The position numbers and the translations under genes were made by a program. From Vandiemenella viatica (Eukaryota; Arthropoda; Insecta; Orthoptera; Morabidae), in assembly GCA_031002005.1 (NCBI GenBank), contig JARYHS010008074.1, positions 174,430,494 through 174,494,493 of the forward strand: a stretch of DNA of 64,000 nt. Direction: 5' to 3'. The stretch's first letter is position 1; every line of letters starts with the position of its first letter. This document shows positions 45,601-57,797 of the stretch, one piece after another. Below the pieces are notes generated by a model. That model was not told where the DNA came from, did no database searches, and saw only the letters and a list, made by a program, of their open reading frames with translations.

Positions 45601-48254
45601 ACTTACCGTAGTGACCATGCTTAGCCTTTACTGGTAATAATATGCAATGAACTCCCAATTAAGAGTACGTTTCAGTAAAATTGTATTAATGCATGGTAAA
45701 ATAACTTCAAAATAAAAACATTTAATTGTATTTCTCGAAATGTAGAAACTATATTGGATGTAAATATTTTTGGGTTTGTCTTTTAAAAATATTATATGAT
45801 CGATATTGAGGGTAAATTTCAATTATCTATGTAATAGAGCTATTTAGGCAGGCCCTGTAACAAAAATTGTCTTAAATTGACAACTTTGACGCCTGCCGAT
45901 TTCTTTATTTTTAAACGAAAAACTGAAAAAATATCTTAATTCTCTAAACATCTACACGCCACATGCGGGGTTAGAGAAAATATATTTTTCTGAACCCCCA
46001 ATATTTCTATGAGAAGCCCCCACGATATAATTTCACAAAATTTTAAGTCTCCAGTTTATTTAGTTTAAGTGCTAGAATCGTGCGACAGACGATCAGATAG
46101 CGCCAGCAATAAGGCTCCGTTTCCGATCGGGTACGCAACCCTAAATCAGTGTGCAGGGAGAATTTAGCAGCTGACCGCTGAATTTGACGATACCTCGAGG
46201 TGACAGGAACTATTAAGCACTCAATGTAGACAAAACTTTTAACACAACAAAGGAGCAATGCAGCGGACATGTCACAGACGACTTGTCGTATTCTCAAGAC
46301 CAAATAACGTAGATTCAATAGTAGGCCCTATACTCATAAGCACAACATGCTATCTCGTAATCTAGCCTGCAACGTTTTCTGAATACGAATAAAAAATCTA
46401 CTATATAATTTCCTAAGCTAGCTCACTCATTCACTCACCTCGATAGCTGTTGGCTGGAGAACAGTGTCACGCGTCAGCTTTCGCTCGCAAATCAACAGCC
46501 ACTGGAGATATCATTAGAAGAAATGTCCACAACTTAATAGCTAAGCAACTGATACCAAATTAATTGACAAAATACAGTCATTAAGTTTGCTTTTCGTAGC
46601 ATTTCATAATTTTAAAAAAATCGATAAACTTTAGGGCTGAAAAAAGTGGAACTTCTTTTCAGTAACATGTTGCTAATGAAAGCATCACAAAAAACTTTTA
46701 AAATCTTAAATTACTCATGGTCTCTGCTGTAACCAAGAATGCCAATTGTCATTTGGGCCTAGGCTAAATTTCAATTTAATTAAAACTTTCGATAGTGTTG
46801 TTGCATGACCAAAGTTAATACATTACGATTTATTTTATGTATTTTACCGACCACTTTCGTTAATGGTCTTTGTTCATGTTGGCTCTACGTGAGTTATTAG
46901 GTTGTTTAAAGTTGATATCAGACCAATGTTATCGCATCGGGTATTCTGGCAATTCATTTCTTCGGAGTTGTTCAACTGCTGAACAATTTGAAATCTGTAT
47001 TAAGTTCTCTGGCCGTTAAAGACACTATGACGAAAGATTACATTATGAATGCCCATCCTCAATAAATTTAAAAAAAAAAGACAACGTGATGCTTTCGAAT
47101 CAAACAGGAATTTTTCAAATTCTGCAGAGTGAACTTTAAGGGTCAAATACAAGTCAAGTTTGTATTTCAGCAAGTCCGAGTCTACGACCTATGAAACAAT
47201 TATACTATAGCACAATCGTCCCTGTCCGTGTTTAATAACTACGTCTATTAATACTTCTGAGTTCTTCAAGCTCAGAAGATTTTATTAAACCTAAGTGTGA
47301 AACACAGTTCAAGTTTGTATTCGGTCAGATCAGGTCAACCTTTCATAATCTTTGACGCTAAAAACTGGAACTATTCTAGGACCCGTGACGACACGTAAAA
47401 AACAGTCATGGGCTTACACTATTAACTTTATATGCGTCTACTGGCATGATGCATTTTAGAACATCATTCTGATTAATGTAGTTTTAGACTATCATGAATA
47501 CAATTTGTATTTTCGACTGCTGCGAACTGAGGAATAACTAAGCACTGACAATTACATCAGAGAAATTACAGTAAAATGAGGCGTTGTTGCATATAGTCAG
47601 AAAAACACAAGCCTTCTTCGTAACATGCATAATCCCCGGAATTCACATTAGCAGACACGTTGGATATTCCACATGTCTGGAATATGATCACTCCTCAACT
47701 GGCGCGTCAAAGTATACCCGCTGTCAATACATCGAACTCTGCATACGAACTGCCTGCAATCTCGATTCTGTTCGATTCGATGACACGAATCTAAACAGCT
47801 CTTGTAACAGGTCTAGAAAGGTTCGTAACTTATTCATTCTTTCAGTTTACAATCGCCTTATTGTGCTAAACATTTAATCACAATGGATATAAATTTCTTT
47901 CCAATCGTTAGATTCTTTCCTGAAGTTACAATTTTGAGCAGTAATTCAATTAAAATTATACTGTTAGTGCAACATAGTTATGTTATGCGGGATTTACATT
48001 AAATAAGGTTAACGGATACAGTGCATATGAAAAATAACCAGAGTCTGTAGTATCAACCATGTCTGAACAGCCAGATGGAATAAATTTCAAAAAAATTTAT
48101 GGGTAGAATATGTTTTGCCACATTCAGCCTACAGTGTAACTAAATACTGCATCTGTAGACGTTAGACGTATGAAAGATGTAATTAATTGTTGAACACAAT
48201 GAAAGAAATAAAGCATCAGACAGACGTTTAGTCATACCACACTATTATCAAACA
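45601..48254. other. Unassigned AT-rich sequence
   Basis: No gene or named repeat. A short minus-strand exon-like block at about 46438-46452 between TTCTCCAG and GTGAGTG is only 15 bases and is not accepted. Confidence 0.45.
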
Positions 48255-48500
48255 GCGCGGAAGACTAACTGCATATCTGAAGTGCACATAGTCTCAGCAG
48301 CGAACGTAACTGTGTTTTGCAGAAAAATCTGCCGCGCAAGCCTACTTCGAGCGCGGTTAACCGGTTATTTGCCGCGCGAGCCACTTTTGGCGGCAGCCGC
48401 GCGCGGCAACGCAACCCAGCCAAGATTGCGCGGCAAAATATGCAGGCACGGTTAGTTTTCGCCATGCAACCGCGGCCACCCGCCTCTTTCATTGTGATGC
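48255..48500. repeat. GC-rich MITE-like patch 1
   Basis: Dense CpG with repeated words such as GCCGCGCGAGCC, GCGCGGCAACGC and GCGCGGCAAAAT, many self-complementary. Overlapping frames on both strands (93 plus, 75 minus) reflect base composition. A similar patch is at 49975-50170, on the other side of the hAT element. It is probably a hairpin-forming non-autonomous element. Confidence 0.5.
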
Positions 48501-48839
48501 TTCACACTGTACACAAGAAACATATACAAAAGTGTATTGGTGGACGAGGAAATTATGTAAGTATTAATAGAATGGACAGGCTCGTGTGGCGCTTATGAAT
48601 GACATATTACAATAAACATCAACGAAAACAGTACAGTTAGAACCAAGTGAGAAGAAAATAAACACCCAGTTTCGGGAGGTGATTTTATTTACTCAACGGC
48701 TACCAGTAACTTTAAGGTTTTATAGCAACTGGAGACTCATATACGAACATAATAAGACTTTTTAGCTATTCTTGATTTTTTCTCTTCTATATGATGCCAG
48801 AATCGTGACCATCATCTTTATTAAGTCGGAAATAGATCA
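48501..48839. other. Unassigned AT-rich sequence
   Basis: No gene or repeat recognised. Confidence 0.5.
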
Positions 48840-48847
48840 TGCTGACC

Positions 48848-49843
48848 TAGTGTTGTAAAAAACGTTTTTTTCTGAATTGAAAAAAAAATGAAAAAACTAT
48901 GTAAAAAAAAACATTTTTTTTTGGGACACGTTTTTTTTTCATAACTACTAAATCTCAAATTTGTAAGGCGTTTATCGTTTAATATGACTGTTTTAGAGTT
49001 TATGCTAAGTACTTATCTTAATTTTTAAATCTACTATCTTTTCTGGTTCAATAGAAAAAAAATAAAAATTACGAAAATATTGGCAACATTGAAGTTTTCT
49101 TTTACGAACGGGGACTTCCCGAAGAGGCTTAGTTGCTCGAGAAGGAATCCCCGTTCCCCGTTGTTTGGATTGATACTCGCTATTTGAACCCTACGAATTT
49201 ATCTGTAGACCTACGGATCTTTTGAGTAAATTAGGATTTTTAAATTTATCTACGGTTTTTCTGCCTCTTTTTATTACTTATTGTGCTTTCCTTATATTCG
49301 TATACTTGTTAGACTCTCAGCATATAGTGATAACGAGTCACTAAATTGTCAGTAACTATGAATCGTTTCCTTGCAACCGTTTGCGTAAACCATCGATTGA
49401 AAAAGAAATAAAGCTCCTATTTTGTATGATAATAAATTCAAACTTAAGACCGCTCACAATTTAAAATTGCAATCTCAAAATCTTTTGCGTACAATACAAG
49501 AACAACCAGTAAAAAAAAATGTAACTATAACTGAAATTATGGATCTAGAGGAGCCAGAAGAAGAAACAGAAATTCCGACACCGACCGAGCTAGTGTTGGT
49601 GGTGAATGTGGTACTGACATAGAGGATGAATAAAGTTATGTTACCTATATAGATACATTTATGAATCATTATGTAAGACATTATAGGATTCAGAAAGATA
49701 TAAAACGCACATGTAAAATGTAAGTTCCGTAAATAAAAATATAATTTATAAAATTTATTGTTTTCTGAAGAAAATTTTTTTTTTAGAAAAAACCAGGGTG
49801 CTAGGTTTTTTTAATGTTTTTTTTTTACAAAGTTGCAACACTA
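48848..49843. mobile_element. Non-autonomous hAT transposon, copy 2
   Basis: 996 bases with TAGTGTTG at the left and CAACACTA at the right, flanked by a perfect 8-base direct repeat TGCTGACC at 48840-48847 and 49844-49851. The 8-bp duplication with TAGTG-type ends assigns it to the hAT superfamily. It is collinear with copy 1 (15171-16176) along its whole length, including the poly-T/A subterminal tracts and the small acidic frame. Confidence 0.92.
49422..49631 (+). pseudogene. Frameshifted homologue of the acidic hAT frame
   Basis: Shares HNLKLQSQNLLRTIQ and LEEPEEETE with the frame in copy 1. Then one missing base shifts the frame and a stop appears at about 49620, while the original stop region (CATAGAGGATGAATAA) is preserved in sequence. 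It is therefore a decayed version. It also lacks a few codons relative to copy 1 in the acidic tail. Confidence 0.5.
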
Positions 49844-49851
49844 TGCTGACC

Positions 49852-50170
49852 TTATCTTCCTTTCTTCGAGCCTCAGGGTTTTGCTGTGGTAATCTGCAGA
49901 TTTGCTACTCCACAAAAAAGTCTTTGTCACCTTTCAACTGTATTAAAAGGCAACGTTTTTCGTTACCCATGCTAACAAAACTGTCGCTGAGCCGCTTAGG
50001 AAAAACACTCAGGCGCCTTTGCCGCTTCCCTAAATACTGTACCAACAGAGAATGGCTAGCAGCGCGGCATATTCGAGTGCGGCAATGCCTTGCGCGCCAA
50101 CCTGTATGCATTAGGCGCGGTTGCCGCGCGATCCAACTTTCGAGGTTTGTCGTGCGTAGTGGATATGCAG
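49852..50170. repeat. GC-rich MITE-like patch 2
   Basis: The 49975-50170 part repeats words of patch 1 (GCGCGGCATATTC, TGCGCGCCAACC, GCGCGGTTGCCGCGCG). Both strands are open for over 60 codons because of composition. No protein is recognised. Confidence 0.45.
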
Positions 50171-51359
50171 CTTTAGATACCTCACATTCGACTATTAGAC
50201 TTGTATAGTGATCATACTTAAAATTGGAAGGTAAAGCAACTTGGTGCAGTCACTTTTTTAATCTGTACAATTTCAGCCATAAGTGATCCCCGTATTTTAT
50301 ACTTAACTCCGAAAGTCATACGAAATAATTTTCTGTGGTAAATTAACTCGTGAACTATTCAGAGACCACAAGAGTGTAATAAGGATTTTGTGTAGGGTTA
50401 GCAGATTTTCTTGCTATTCAAGATGTTTGGAATTTTAACACTACTGGCCGAATATACACATTAATGCCTTTGTAGTAACCAATTAAACTCTTTTCAAAAC
50501 AAACAGAAAAATACAAGTTAAGGCACTAGACGTAAAACTGATCTTCACAAGTCATCGTCATTCGTTCAAAAACGTGATATTCATAGACATATTTCTTCAA
50601 CAAGCACCAAAAACATCTTAAACTTCTCGCAGAAAAAAAAGGCTTTTAACTGACAACTCCTTTTGCTCCATACAAGAATTTCTTCCAAAGATATCTACAA
50701 AATAATTGCCAGTATAATGTATGCATGTAGTGAATATTCGCCGCTAATGTGGATGAGCGAGTTAAGGCGCCACCACACTATATCTGGGAGGTACAACAGG
50801 ACCAGGTGCGAGCCCTGGATCTCGCGTACCAGTCGTCTTGACCAAATCTCCACCTCATAAGCCACACATTTTCAAACAAAAACACACTTATTATACAAAA
50901 GCTAACAGTTTTGAAGGCAGATGATAACGCCAACATTCTGCCGTTAAGATAAGCGCTCCAGATGTAACAAAACTTCATCGCCCTCCCCTTTTCCTCTTGA
51001 TTCACACTAGCTACCTGTGCAACAGGTAGGTGTTGTATAGTTGGTGCATAGTGGCAGTGACGAAAAAAATGTACATATTATTCAGTGAAAGATGCATAAA
51101 CCAGAAGATGCGCTATTCTGTAATGTAATCATTTCAACATTCCAATTCAGTCTCCTAGACTGAATCTAGAGTAAGTGACTGTATGGTATTGTATTGTGGG
51201 AATCACATTTACGGCGCTCAGTGACTTGCTAGAACTAAGAAAAATTAAAAGACAAGAAACACTGAAACGGAGATTAGGTATACAGGACTGTATGCGTAGC
51301 AGGCGGCCAGGAATGAAATTAACCCTAAACATCGCACGGGAGATAAGCGGACACGCCGT
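50171..51359. other. Unassigned; weak tRNA-like spot
   Basis: A possible old tRNA-derived head at about 50755-50820 (GAGCGAGTTAAGGC, then CCAGGTGCGAGCCCTGG). No protein gene is seen. Confidence 0.4.
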
Positions 51360-51545
51360 GTTTTGACAGATAGGCCGTGCACTGTATATTAAAGACGCCA
51401 TCTGGCCGCAATTGTGAGCGCGCTGTGGCGCTGTTTGCGGAGTACTCGAAGTGTGGCAGGCGGGAGAGATAAGGCCGCCGCGGACACAGATAGCGCGCGA
51501 TAGCCCACCTGCGTGGCAACACTCCTACTCCCACACAACCACGTC
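51360..51545. other. CpG-rich patch
   Basis: About 180 bases rich in CpG (GTGAGCGCGCTGTGGCGC, AGGCCGCCGCGGACAC, GATAGCGCGCGATAG) with TATATTAAAG near 51383. It could be a small promoter, an LTR piece or a GC-rich repeat. No coding motif is seen. Confidence 0.3.
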
Positions 51546-51836
51546 ATTACGCCTCGTAATAATAATCAGCTATTCAAGTTGTTTGGCCACATAAATCATT
51601 TAAGTAATTTAACACATATTTCTTAAACCAAAGAACAGAGTTCAGTTGAAGTGATGTACACTGCAACATTACATGAGCAATATTTGCTGATATAGAATAA
51701 TATATCTATCTATCTATAAAACGAAAACCGGATAAATTTGAAAAATAAAAACTGAGAAACTACTGGGCAGTTATCGATAGGGTTTTCGCCGTTTTAAAGC
51801 TTAGAATCTCAATTCAGTTGTTTGGTATGTCTTATA
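51546..51836. other. Unassigned; flank of the Tc1 palindrome
   Basis: AT-rich sequence with a short (TCTA) run near 51702-51716. It ends in the TA dinucleotide that borders the next element. Confidence 0.5.
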
Positions 51837-52000
51837 CACAGACGGAAAAAAAAATCCCAACACCAAGAAAAAATTATTGTAGAGTAATGAAATTTGGACA
51901 ATGCATTTGTCAAGTTAACATGTTTAATTGATTAAATTTTCAAGATCACAGGTTAATTTAAGCTCAAGAAAATGCATTTCAAATGTGAAATACTGTTAAA

Positions 52001-52522
52001 TTAATAGCCGGTGTAACCTCCAGAATTTTGAATGCAAGCCTGCAAACGTGAATGCATTGTGTCATACAGGTTTCGAATGTCACTTTGTGGTATGGAGTTC
52101 CATGCTTGTTGTACTTGTGCTGTCAATACTGGGACGGTCAGTGCTGGCTGTGGATGATGCTGGAGTTGTCGTCCAATGATATCCCATACGTGTTCAATTG
52201 GAGACAGATCTGGTGATCTCGCAGGACAAGGTAACATGTCGACACTCTGTAGAGCACGTTGCGAGACAACAGCGGTATGAGGGCGAGCGTTATCCTGTTG
52301 AAAAACTCCCCCTTGAATGCTGTTCATGAATGGCAGCACTACAGGTTGAATTACCAGACTGACGTACAAATTTGCAGTCAGTGTGTTTGGTATAACCACA
52401 AGAGTGCTCCTGCTGTCATAGGAAATTGCTCCCCAGACCATGACTCCAGGTGTAGGTCCAGTGTGTCTAGGCCGCAGACAGTTTGGTTGCAGGCGTTCCC
52501 CTGGCCTCCTTCTGACCAACAC
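52001..52522 (-). pseudogene. Tc1 transposase, partial catalytic half, left arm
   Basis: Same coding sequence as the right arm in opposite orientation, starting at VLVRRRPGERLQ, with Cys instead of Trp in LPCPARS. It lacks the first catalytic Asp, because that segment exists only once, in the loop. The apparent frame that extends to 52846 reads antisense through the loop and right arm. Confidence 0.88.
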
Positions 52523-53104
52523 TGGAGATCTGTTGTGTTTTCTGATGAAAGCAGGTTCTGCCTTGGTGCCAGTGATGGCCGAGTGTTGGTCAGAAGGAGG
52601 CCAGGGGAACGCCTGCAACCAAACTGTCTGCGGCCTAGACACACTGGACCTACACCTGGAGTCATGGTCTGGGGAGCAATTTCCTATGACAGCAGGAGCA
52701 CTCTTGTGGTTATACCAAACACACTGACTGCAAATTTGTACGTCAGTCTGGTAATTCAACCTGTAGTGCTGCCATTCATGAACAGCATTCAAGGGGGAGT
52801 TTTTCAACAGGATAACGCTCGCCCTCATACCGCTGTTGTCTCGCAACGTGCTCTACAGAGTGTCGACATGTTACCTTGGCCTGCGAGATCACCAGATCTG
52901 TCTCCAATTGAACACGTATGGGATATCATTGGACGACAACTCCAGCATCATCCACAGCCAGCACTGACCGTCCCAGTATTGACAGCACAAGTACAACAAG
53001 CATGGAACTCCATACCACAAAGTGACATTCGAAACCTGTATGACACAATGCATTCACGTTTGCAGGCTTGCATTCAAAATTCTGGAGGTTACACCGGCTA
53101 TTAA
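52523..53104 (+). pseudogene. Tc1 transposase, catalytic half, right arm plus loop
   Basis: 194 codons counting the stop. It starts in the loop with FSDESRF, which contains the first catalytic Asp, then RRRPGERLQPNC, GVMVWGAISY, the second Asp in FQQDNARPHTAVV and the final acid in SPDLSPIEHVWD, ending SGGYTGY and a TAA. The spacing between the second Asp and the Glu is 32 residues by codon count, shorter than the 34 of classic Tc1. The whole DDE core is present and unbroken, but the N-terminal DNA-binding domains are missing. The open frame that continues upstream to 52259 is antisense of the left arm, an artefact of the palindrome, not protein. Confidence 0.88.
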
Positions 53105-53269
53105 TTTAACAGTATTTCACATTTGAAATGCATTTTCTTGAGCTTAAATTAACCTGTGATCTTGAAAATTTAATCAATTAAACATGTTAACTTGACAAAT
53201 GCATTGTCCAAATTTCATTACTCTACAATAATTTTTTCTTGGTGTTGGGATTTTTTTTTTCCGTCTGTG

Positions 53270-54650
53270 TATTTCAACATTACATCATTCTGGAGATTTA
53301 AATGAAATTCTGAACTTATGATGACAAATTCCAAAGTTTGAATCACTAGATGTTGCATACATCGCAGTCCGCACAAAAGACAACTATAATGCCATGACCA
53401 TAGTCTTTAATGAAAGCAATAAAAGCAATTTACAATAATAACTAATTTTGCATGTCCCATACTAAACAAAACTTGAAATATTCTTTCCTTTAATTCGAGA
53501 TGTTCAGTTTTTAAACGCCGTAGATGTCCGTATTGAATGCGGAAATTAATAACGAAAAAAACAACAGAGATTTTCTTTGATCCTTACATCTATTAGCACA
53601 ACAACATTGTCTCTGGCTATCATACACGGTTTAGGAAAACTGAACGATTTCGTATTACATTTTGCACTACACACTAAGTTTTAGTCGTATTATAATCTAT
53701 TTAAGTTCTCGAAATATCGAATGCCAGACAAAAATATCTGGCGTTTGGAGCTGAAAGTAGAGTCATAAAGAGAACGTTGTATTAAGCCTTTAGTGTTGCA
53801 AATAAAACCAGTGTAGTAGAACAAAGCACCTTTTCTTCATTTTATAATTTATTACGATGTTTAGTAATGCAGTATCTATGATAACCATGGTGCCATAGTC
53901 TGTAGCTCCCAGAAATAAATCGAAAGTAAAGAATTTCTTTTTTCATTTCTCGCTTATTTCTGAATACTCGATATACAACTCTGAATACCTGATATTCAAC
54001 CATGCAGGTACGGAAAAGGTTTTAATTTTGAGCTACAGTGCAAGATGAAGTAGCATAATGAGAATTTTTTTAGCTCTAGCGGCAGATGAGTCAGCACAAT
54101 GAGACACATCTAATGTTTGACGCTACTAAAACTCGGTTAAAATCGATTCAGCAGTTTTCAGATAATGCTTGATTATTCATAAAGTGTGTCGTAACGGCTT
54201 AAGACATACGCAAAATTTTAATTTTTAACCCAAACTTTTAAAATGCTGAAAATCCATTCAAAATATGTATTTTTTGCGTGATGCCGGAATAAACAGACAC
54301 ATTCCAGATACATTTTTATGTATGTGGTATGTAATAATGTTCGTAATGTTTCGATTTTCGAGCAGCAACATTAGCAAATGTAATTAGGTTGAAATGTAAC
54401 CTGAACTAAAATGAAAACTAGCATTACGTCTAAAAGCATCCATACCACCCCATTCTTAGATCTGTGCTGCTAAATCACCGTTTAGTTTAGTACCGGAAAT
54501 GGCCGGTAAGTATGGATCTGTTCAGACGAATAAAAATATTGTACGGGTAAATCAAATTAAACCCACTCCTTTCTTGGTAGCGTGCGGGTGAATCTAGGTA
54601 TGCTTTAATTCCGGAAATTGTTTGAAACTTGGTACACGTTACTCATTGCG
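53270..54650. other. Unassigned AT-rich sequence
   Basis: No gene recognised. A single unit of the GGTTGAAATGTAACCTGAAC repeat (see 21205-21815) is near 54385. Confidence 0.45.
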
Positions 54651-54654
54651 TGAA

Positions 54655-54780
54655 TAAAAACAGTGTATGGGTACAAACACAAAGGACGCAGGTAGCCTGC
54701 GTACTGGTTGCCGACGCTTTTCCGCCTGCGCGAGCCGACGCCGGTTCGCGCAGGTTGCGAACACACAGAAAGAGGTAAAG
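54655..54780. repeat. GC-rich MITE-like patch 3
   Basis: Carries GGGTACAAACACAAAGGACG and CAGGTAGCCTGCG at the left, and at the right a diverged inverted counterpart (GCGCAGGTTGCGAACACACA). The left block is found inverted at 61915-61960. A short self-complementary element is inferred. Confidence 0.55.
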
Positions 54781-54799
54781 CTGCCATTTTTTAAAAAAA

Positions 54800-56965
54800 A
54801 TTAATTTAATTGCAATGGACCACACGCTCCGGTGGCAATTTCCCTACACGCCCAACTTCCCGCTATCCTTCACTCACCTACATTTGCCCTCTACAAATTT
54901 TAACTTTAAATTCTTTTAACGTTTTCGGTAGGTTATTCATGATTCCTGACACCCTTAACTAAAAAAGAAAATCTTCCCACACCCTTGTGCCTGAAATCGA
55001 GTGCCAGCTTGTGGTCATGGTCATTTTTTTCCCTTCCATGCACTACTTTTCATACCTACTCCAATATATTTTCATGCCTCATCACCAGTATACGCCCTGT
55101 ACACTCCCATTACCCTCCTCATCCTCCTCCTGTCTCGCAATGAATCCCATTCCAGCTCCTTTATCATATCTGTCACTGATTGCATTCTGCGATAATTTCC
55201 AGAAACAAATCTAGCAGCCCTTTTTTGCACCCTCTCCAACTCCTGTATTTGATACTCAAAATGTGGGTCCCATACTACACTACCATATTCGAACAATGGT
55301 CTGACCAAAGTTTTGTAACCCAATTCCTTTACTTCTCTCGTGCATCCCCTCATCACTATCTCCAACAAGTGCAGGATTTTGAAACCTTTTCCTACCACCT
55401 GTCCACTGTGTCCTGCCCAGTTAAGCTTGTTATCAAATGTAATGCCAAGATATTTACATTTCAAGTCTTCAGCAAGCAATACTTCCCCCACCTTATATTC
55501 ATAATTAACCTTTTGTTTTTTATTTGTGTATCTAATTAGCTGACTCTTCCTTGCATTTATCTTCACCCCATGTTTACCAACCCAACTAGATATCCTGTCC
55601 AGATCACCCTGCAACTGTTTACAGTCCTCTATCGTTTTGATCCTTTTATACAGCATTATGACATCTGCAAACAATCTAATGGCAGATAGTAAAAAATCAA
55701 CACAATTATTCATTAGAATAATGAATAGCAATGGTCCCAATACGCTACCCTGCGGCACTCCCATTTTTACTTCCACTTCCTTTGATACCGCATTTCATAC
55801 CCTAACTTTCCGTTTTCTACCTTTTAAAAATTCTTCTACCCAGCAAATCACTTTCTCATCCAGTCCAATAGTTTGTACCTTATTTACTACCATTGTGTGG
55901 CTTACTCTGTGAAACGCCATTGAAAGATCTATTGCTACACTATCAATTTGGCCTCCCTTGTCCATTTCATCCCATCAACTGAGATTCGCATGTATATCCT
56001 TGCCTGAACCCATGTTGCCTACTTGAAAACCACTTACGTTCCTCACATATATTTCTGATGTGGTTGCATATCAATCTTTCCATTAATTTACCTACCACTG
56101 AAGTCAAACTGATTGGCCTGTAATTTTCGACTCTATTTCTCACCCCTCCTTTATGTACCGGTACTACTATCGCACTTTTCCAGTCTTGTGGTAAGCAGCA
56201 GGTATCCAGACTCAATTTAAATAATATTTCAAGATAAGGTACAATGTCACACCCCGATATCTTTAAGATATCTGCAGTAATATTATCTGCACCAGCCCCC
56301 TTATGTGTTTTCAGATTTCTTATTTCTTTCATGATTTCTTCAGGATGAATTTCCAATTTTTTTCTTCATTTCTAATCATATTCTTAAGCTCGTTTTCCGA
56401 ATTAGACCTTCCCGTTTCTGATTCATTGTCCCTAATGCTCTCACTAAACCAGTTACTTAAAATCTCTGCCTTTTTCGAATCCTCAGTAACTACTTCTCCA
56501 TCCTTATCTATGAGCATCTCTACACCCTCCCTTCCCCTCAGTTTCCTGATATAGCCATAGAAATTTCTAGATGCATCAGTCAGTGATCCTCCTGCACTAA
56601 CAATACTCTTCATAAACCCATCTTTAGCCACTTTCTTTGCTGTTATTAAGCCCTTGTTTAGTTGTTTCAAATATTCCCTACTACCCTGCTGTCTCTTAAC
56701 TCTGTTATGTTCTCTTCGTACCAACCTCTTTAACCTCCTCACTTCCCTATTATGGTACTCTTTATTTTCTGCTTTGGAATGAATTTTTCTTCCCCCTTTC
56801 TTATTATCTCCTTGAACTCTTCCCACCTTTACTGTACTTGTGCCTTCCTTCCATTTGCTGAAACGTTCTCTGAAATATCTCTTCAAATTTGAAATCTGTG
56901 CCTTTTTATAATTGTACCAGTTGTTATAATTGTGCCAGTTGTTAATAGGACCTCTTACTCCTCAG
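54800..56965 (-). pseudogene. LINE, 5'-truncated, with broken reverse transcriptase
   Basis: Non-LTR retrotransposon of the Jockey/CR1 type by its motifs. In minus-strand order: an RNA-binding-like basic linker (56886-56329, rich in RRLKRLVRREHNR-type sequence); RT blocks HKGAGADNITADILK, WKSAIVVPVHKGG, ENYRPISLTSVVGKLMERL (56356-55967); palm A as DLSMAFHRVSH near 55900; GVPQGSVLGPLLF and palm C as FADVIML instead of FADDIML (55776-55072); then KCKYLGITFDNKLNW and FEYGSVVWDPHF. Breaks: frame changes near 56340 and between 55967 and 55776, and the second catalytic Asp changed to Val. The endonuclease and any ORF1 are absent. The non-coding 3' end runs to about 54800. Confidence 0.9.
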
Positions 56966-57797
56966 ACGAGGATTTTCTTCTCATGGACAAATTAAGAAAT
57001 AAAATAACTGGTATTCATCCAGTAAATTTTGGTAGGAAAGTTGTGGTGAATATCATCATTTGTTTAATGAGCTAAAGAAATGTGAACATTAATTTTTCCA
57101 GTATACTACAACGACTTTTTGAACCTTTTACTTCATTTTATGTAAAGTGGAACATTGTTTAACGAAAACCTAGTGTAACAGGCATCGTTAGCCTATATTT
57201 CCAAAAGAGAAATTGATCATTACTATCAGACGAGTAAAATTATACTGATTAAGTAAATGCACAAAAATTAAGTAATTATTACTTTATCACAAGGTATTAA
57301 AAATATAAGTAATTAAATATTTCATTATTTACTAGTATGAATAACTAGAAGTACTAGACGCCTGTAATGCTGGTATCAGCATATTTATAATTATAGGCAT
57401 CTAGTTGGCAGCATTTAAGACATATGGATTTAGCGGGAACATGCTTTGGGGAAAAGCAAAATGTGTGGTTACAAATCTGATAACACAAATGTAAATAATT
57501 CATCGATGATGATTCCTCGATGAGAGGCAAAACGCGTGCGGCATTAAATAATACAAAAGCAGTTACCTTGGCGTTATTTATTAACATTTAATAAACAGTT
57601 TTATTCATTTGTGCTGCAAATTGTTGGATACTAATCATAAATTTATATCAGTTTGTTAGGGTCTTCGGTGGTTTTAACTTAATTTACTGATTAATTAAAA
57701 AGTCCACCAAAAGGTTATGTTGAAGATTTGTTTATTCTCTCAAAACGAAGTCAGCGACATTCACATCCATAGATACAATACAGAGATGCACTTCTGA
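56966..57797. other. Unassigned AT-rich sequence
   Basis: No gene or repeat recognised. The end (57792-57797, TTCTGA) is the left target duplication of the next element. Confidence 0.5.

Larger units (their letters stand above)
51837..53269. mobile_element. Palindromic Tc1-like element (two 3' halves head to head)
   Basis: Bounded by CACAGACGG.. and ..CCGTCTGTG, each next to TA, as expected for Tc1/mariner. The left arm 51837-52522 and right arm 52583-53269 are reverse complements with only two differences that I found (one base in the Trp/Cys codon of the LPWPAR motif and one base in the terminal A/T run). A 60-base single-copy loop is at 52523-52582. Each arm holds the transposase 3' half and one end of the element; both 5' halves are lost. 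It must have formed by an inverted fusion of one element, not by two independent insertions. Confidence 0.93.

Noticed and set aside
46438..46452. 15-base minus-strand block between TTCTCCAG and GTGAGTG
   Set aside because: Too short to support, and it lies in sequence that looks repeat-derived.
52259..52522. N-terminal part of the 281-codon frames on both strands of the Tc1 palindrome
   Set aside because: It is the antisense reading of the opposite arm. Only the sequence from FSDESRF onward on the plus strand, and VLVRRRPGE onward on the minus strand, is transposase.
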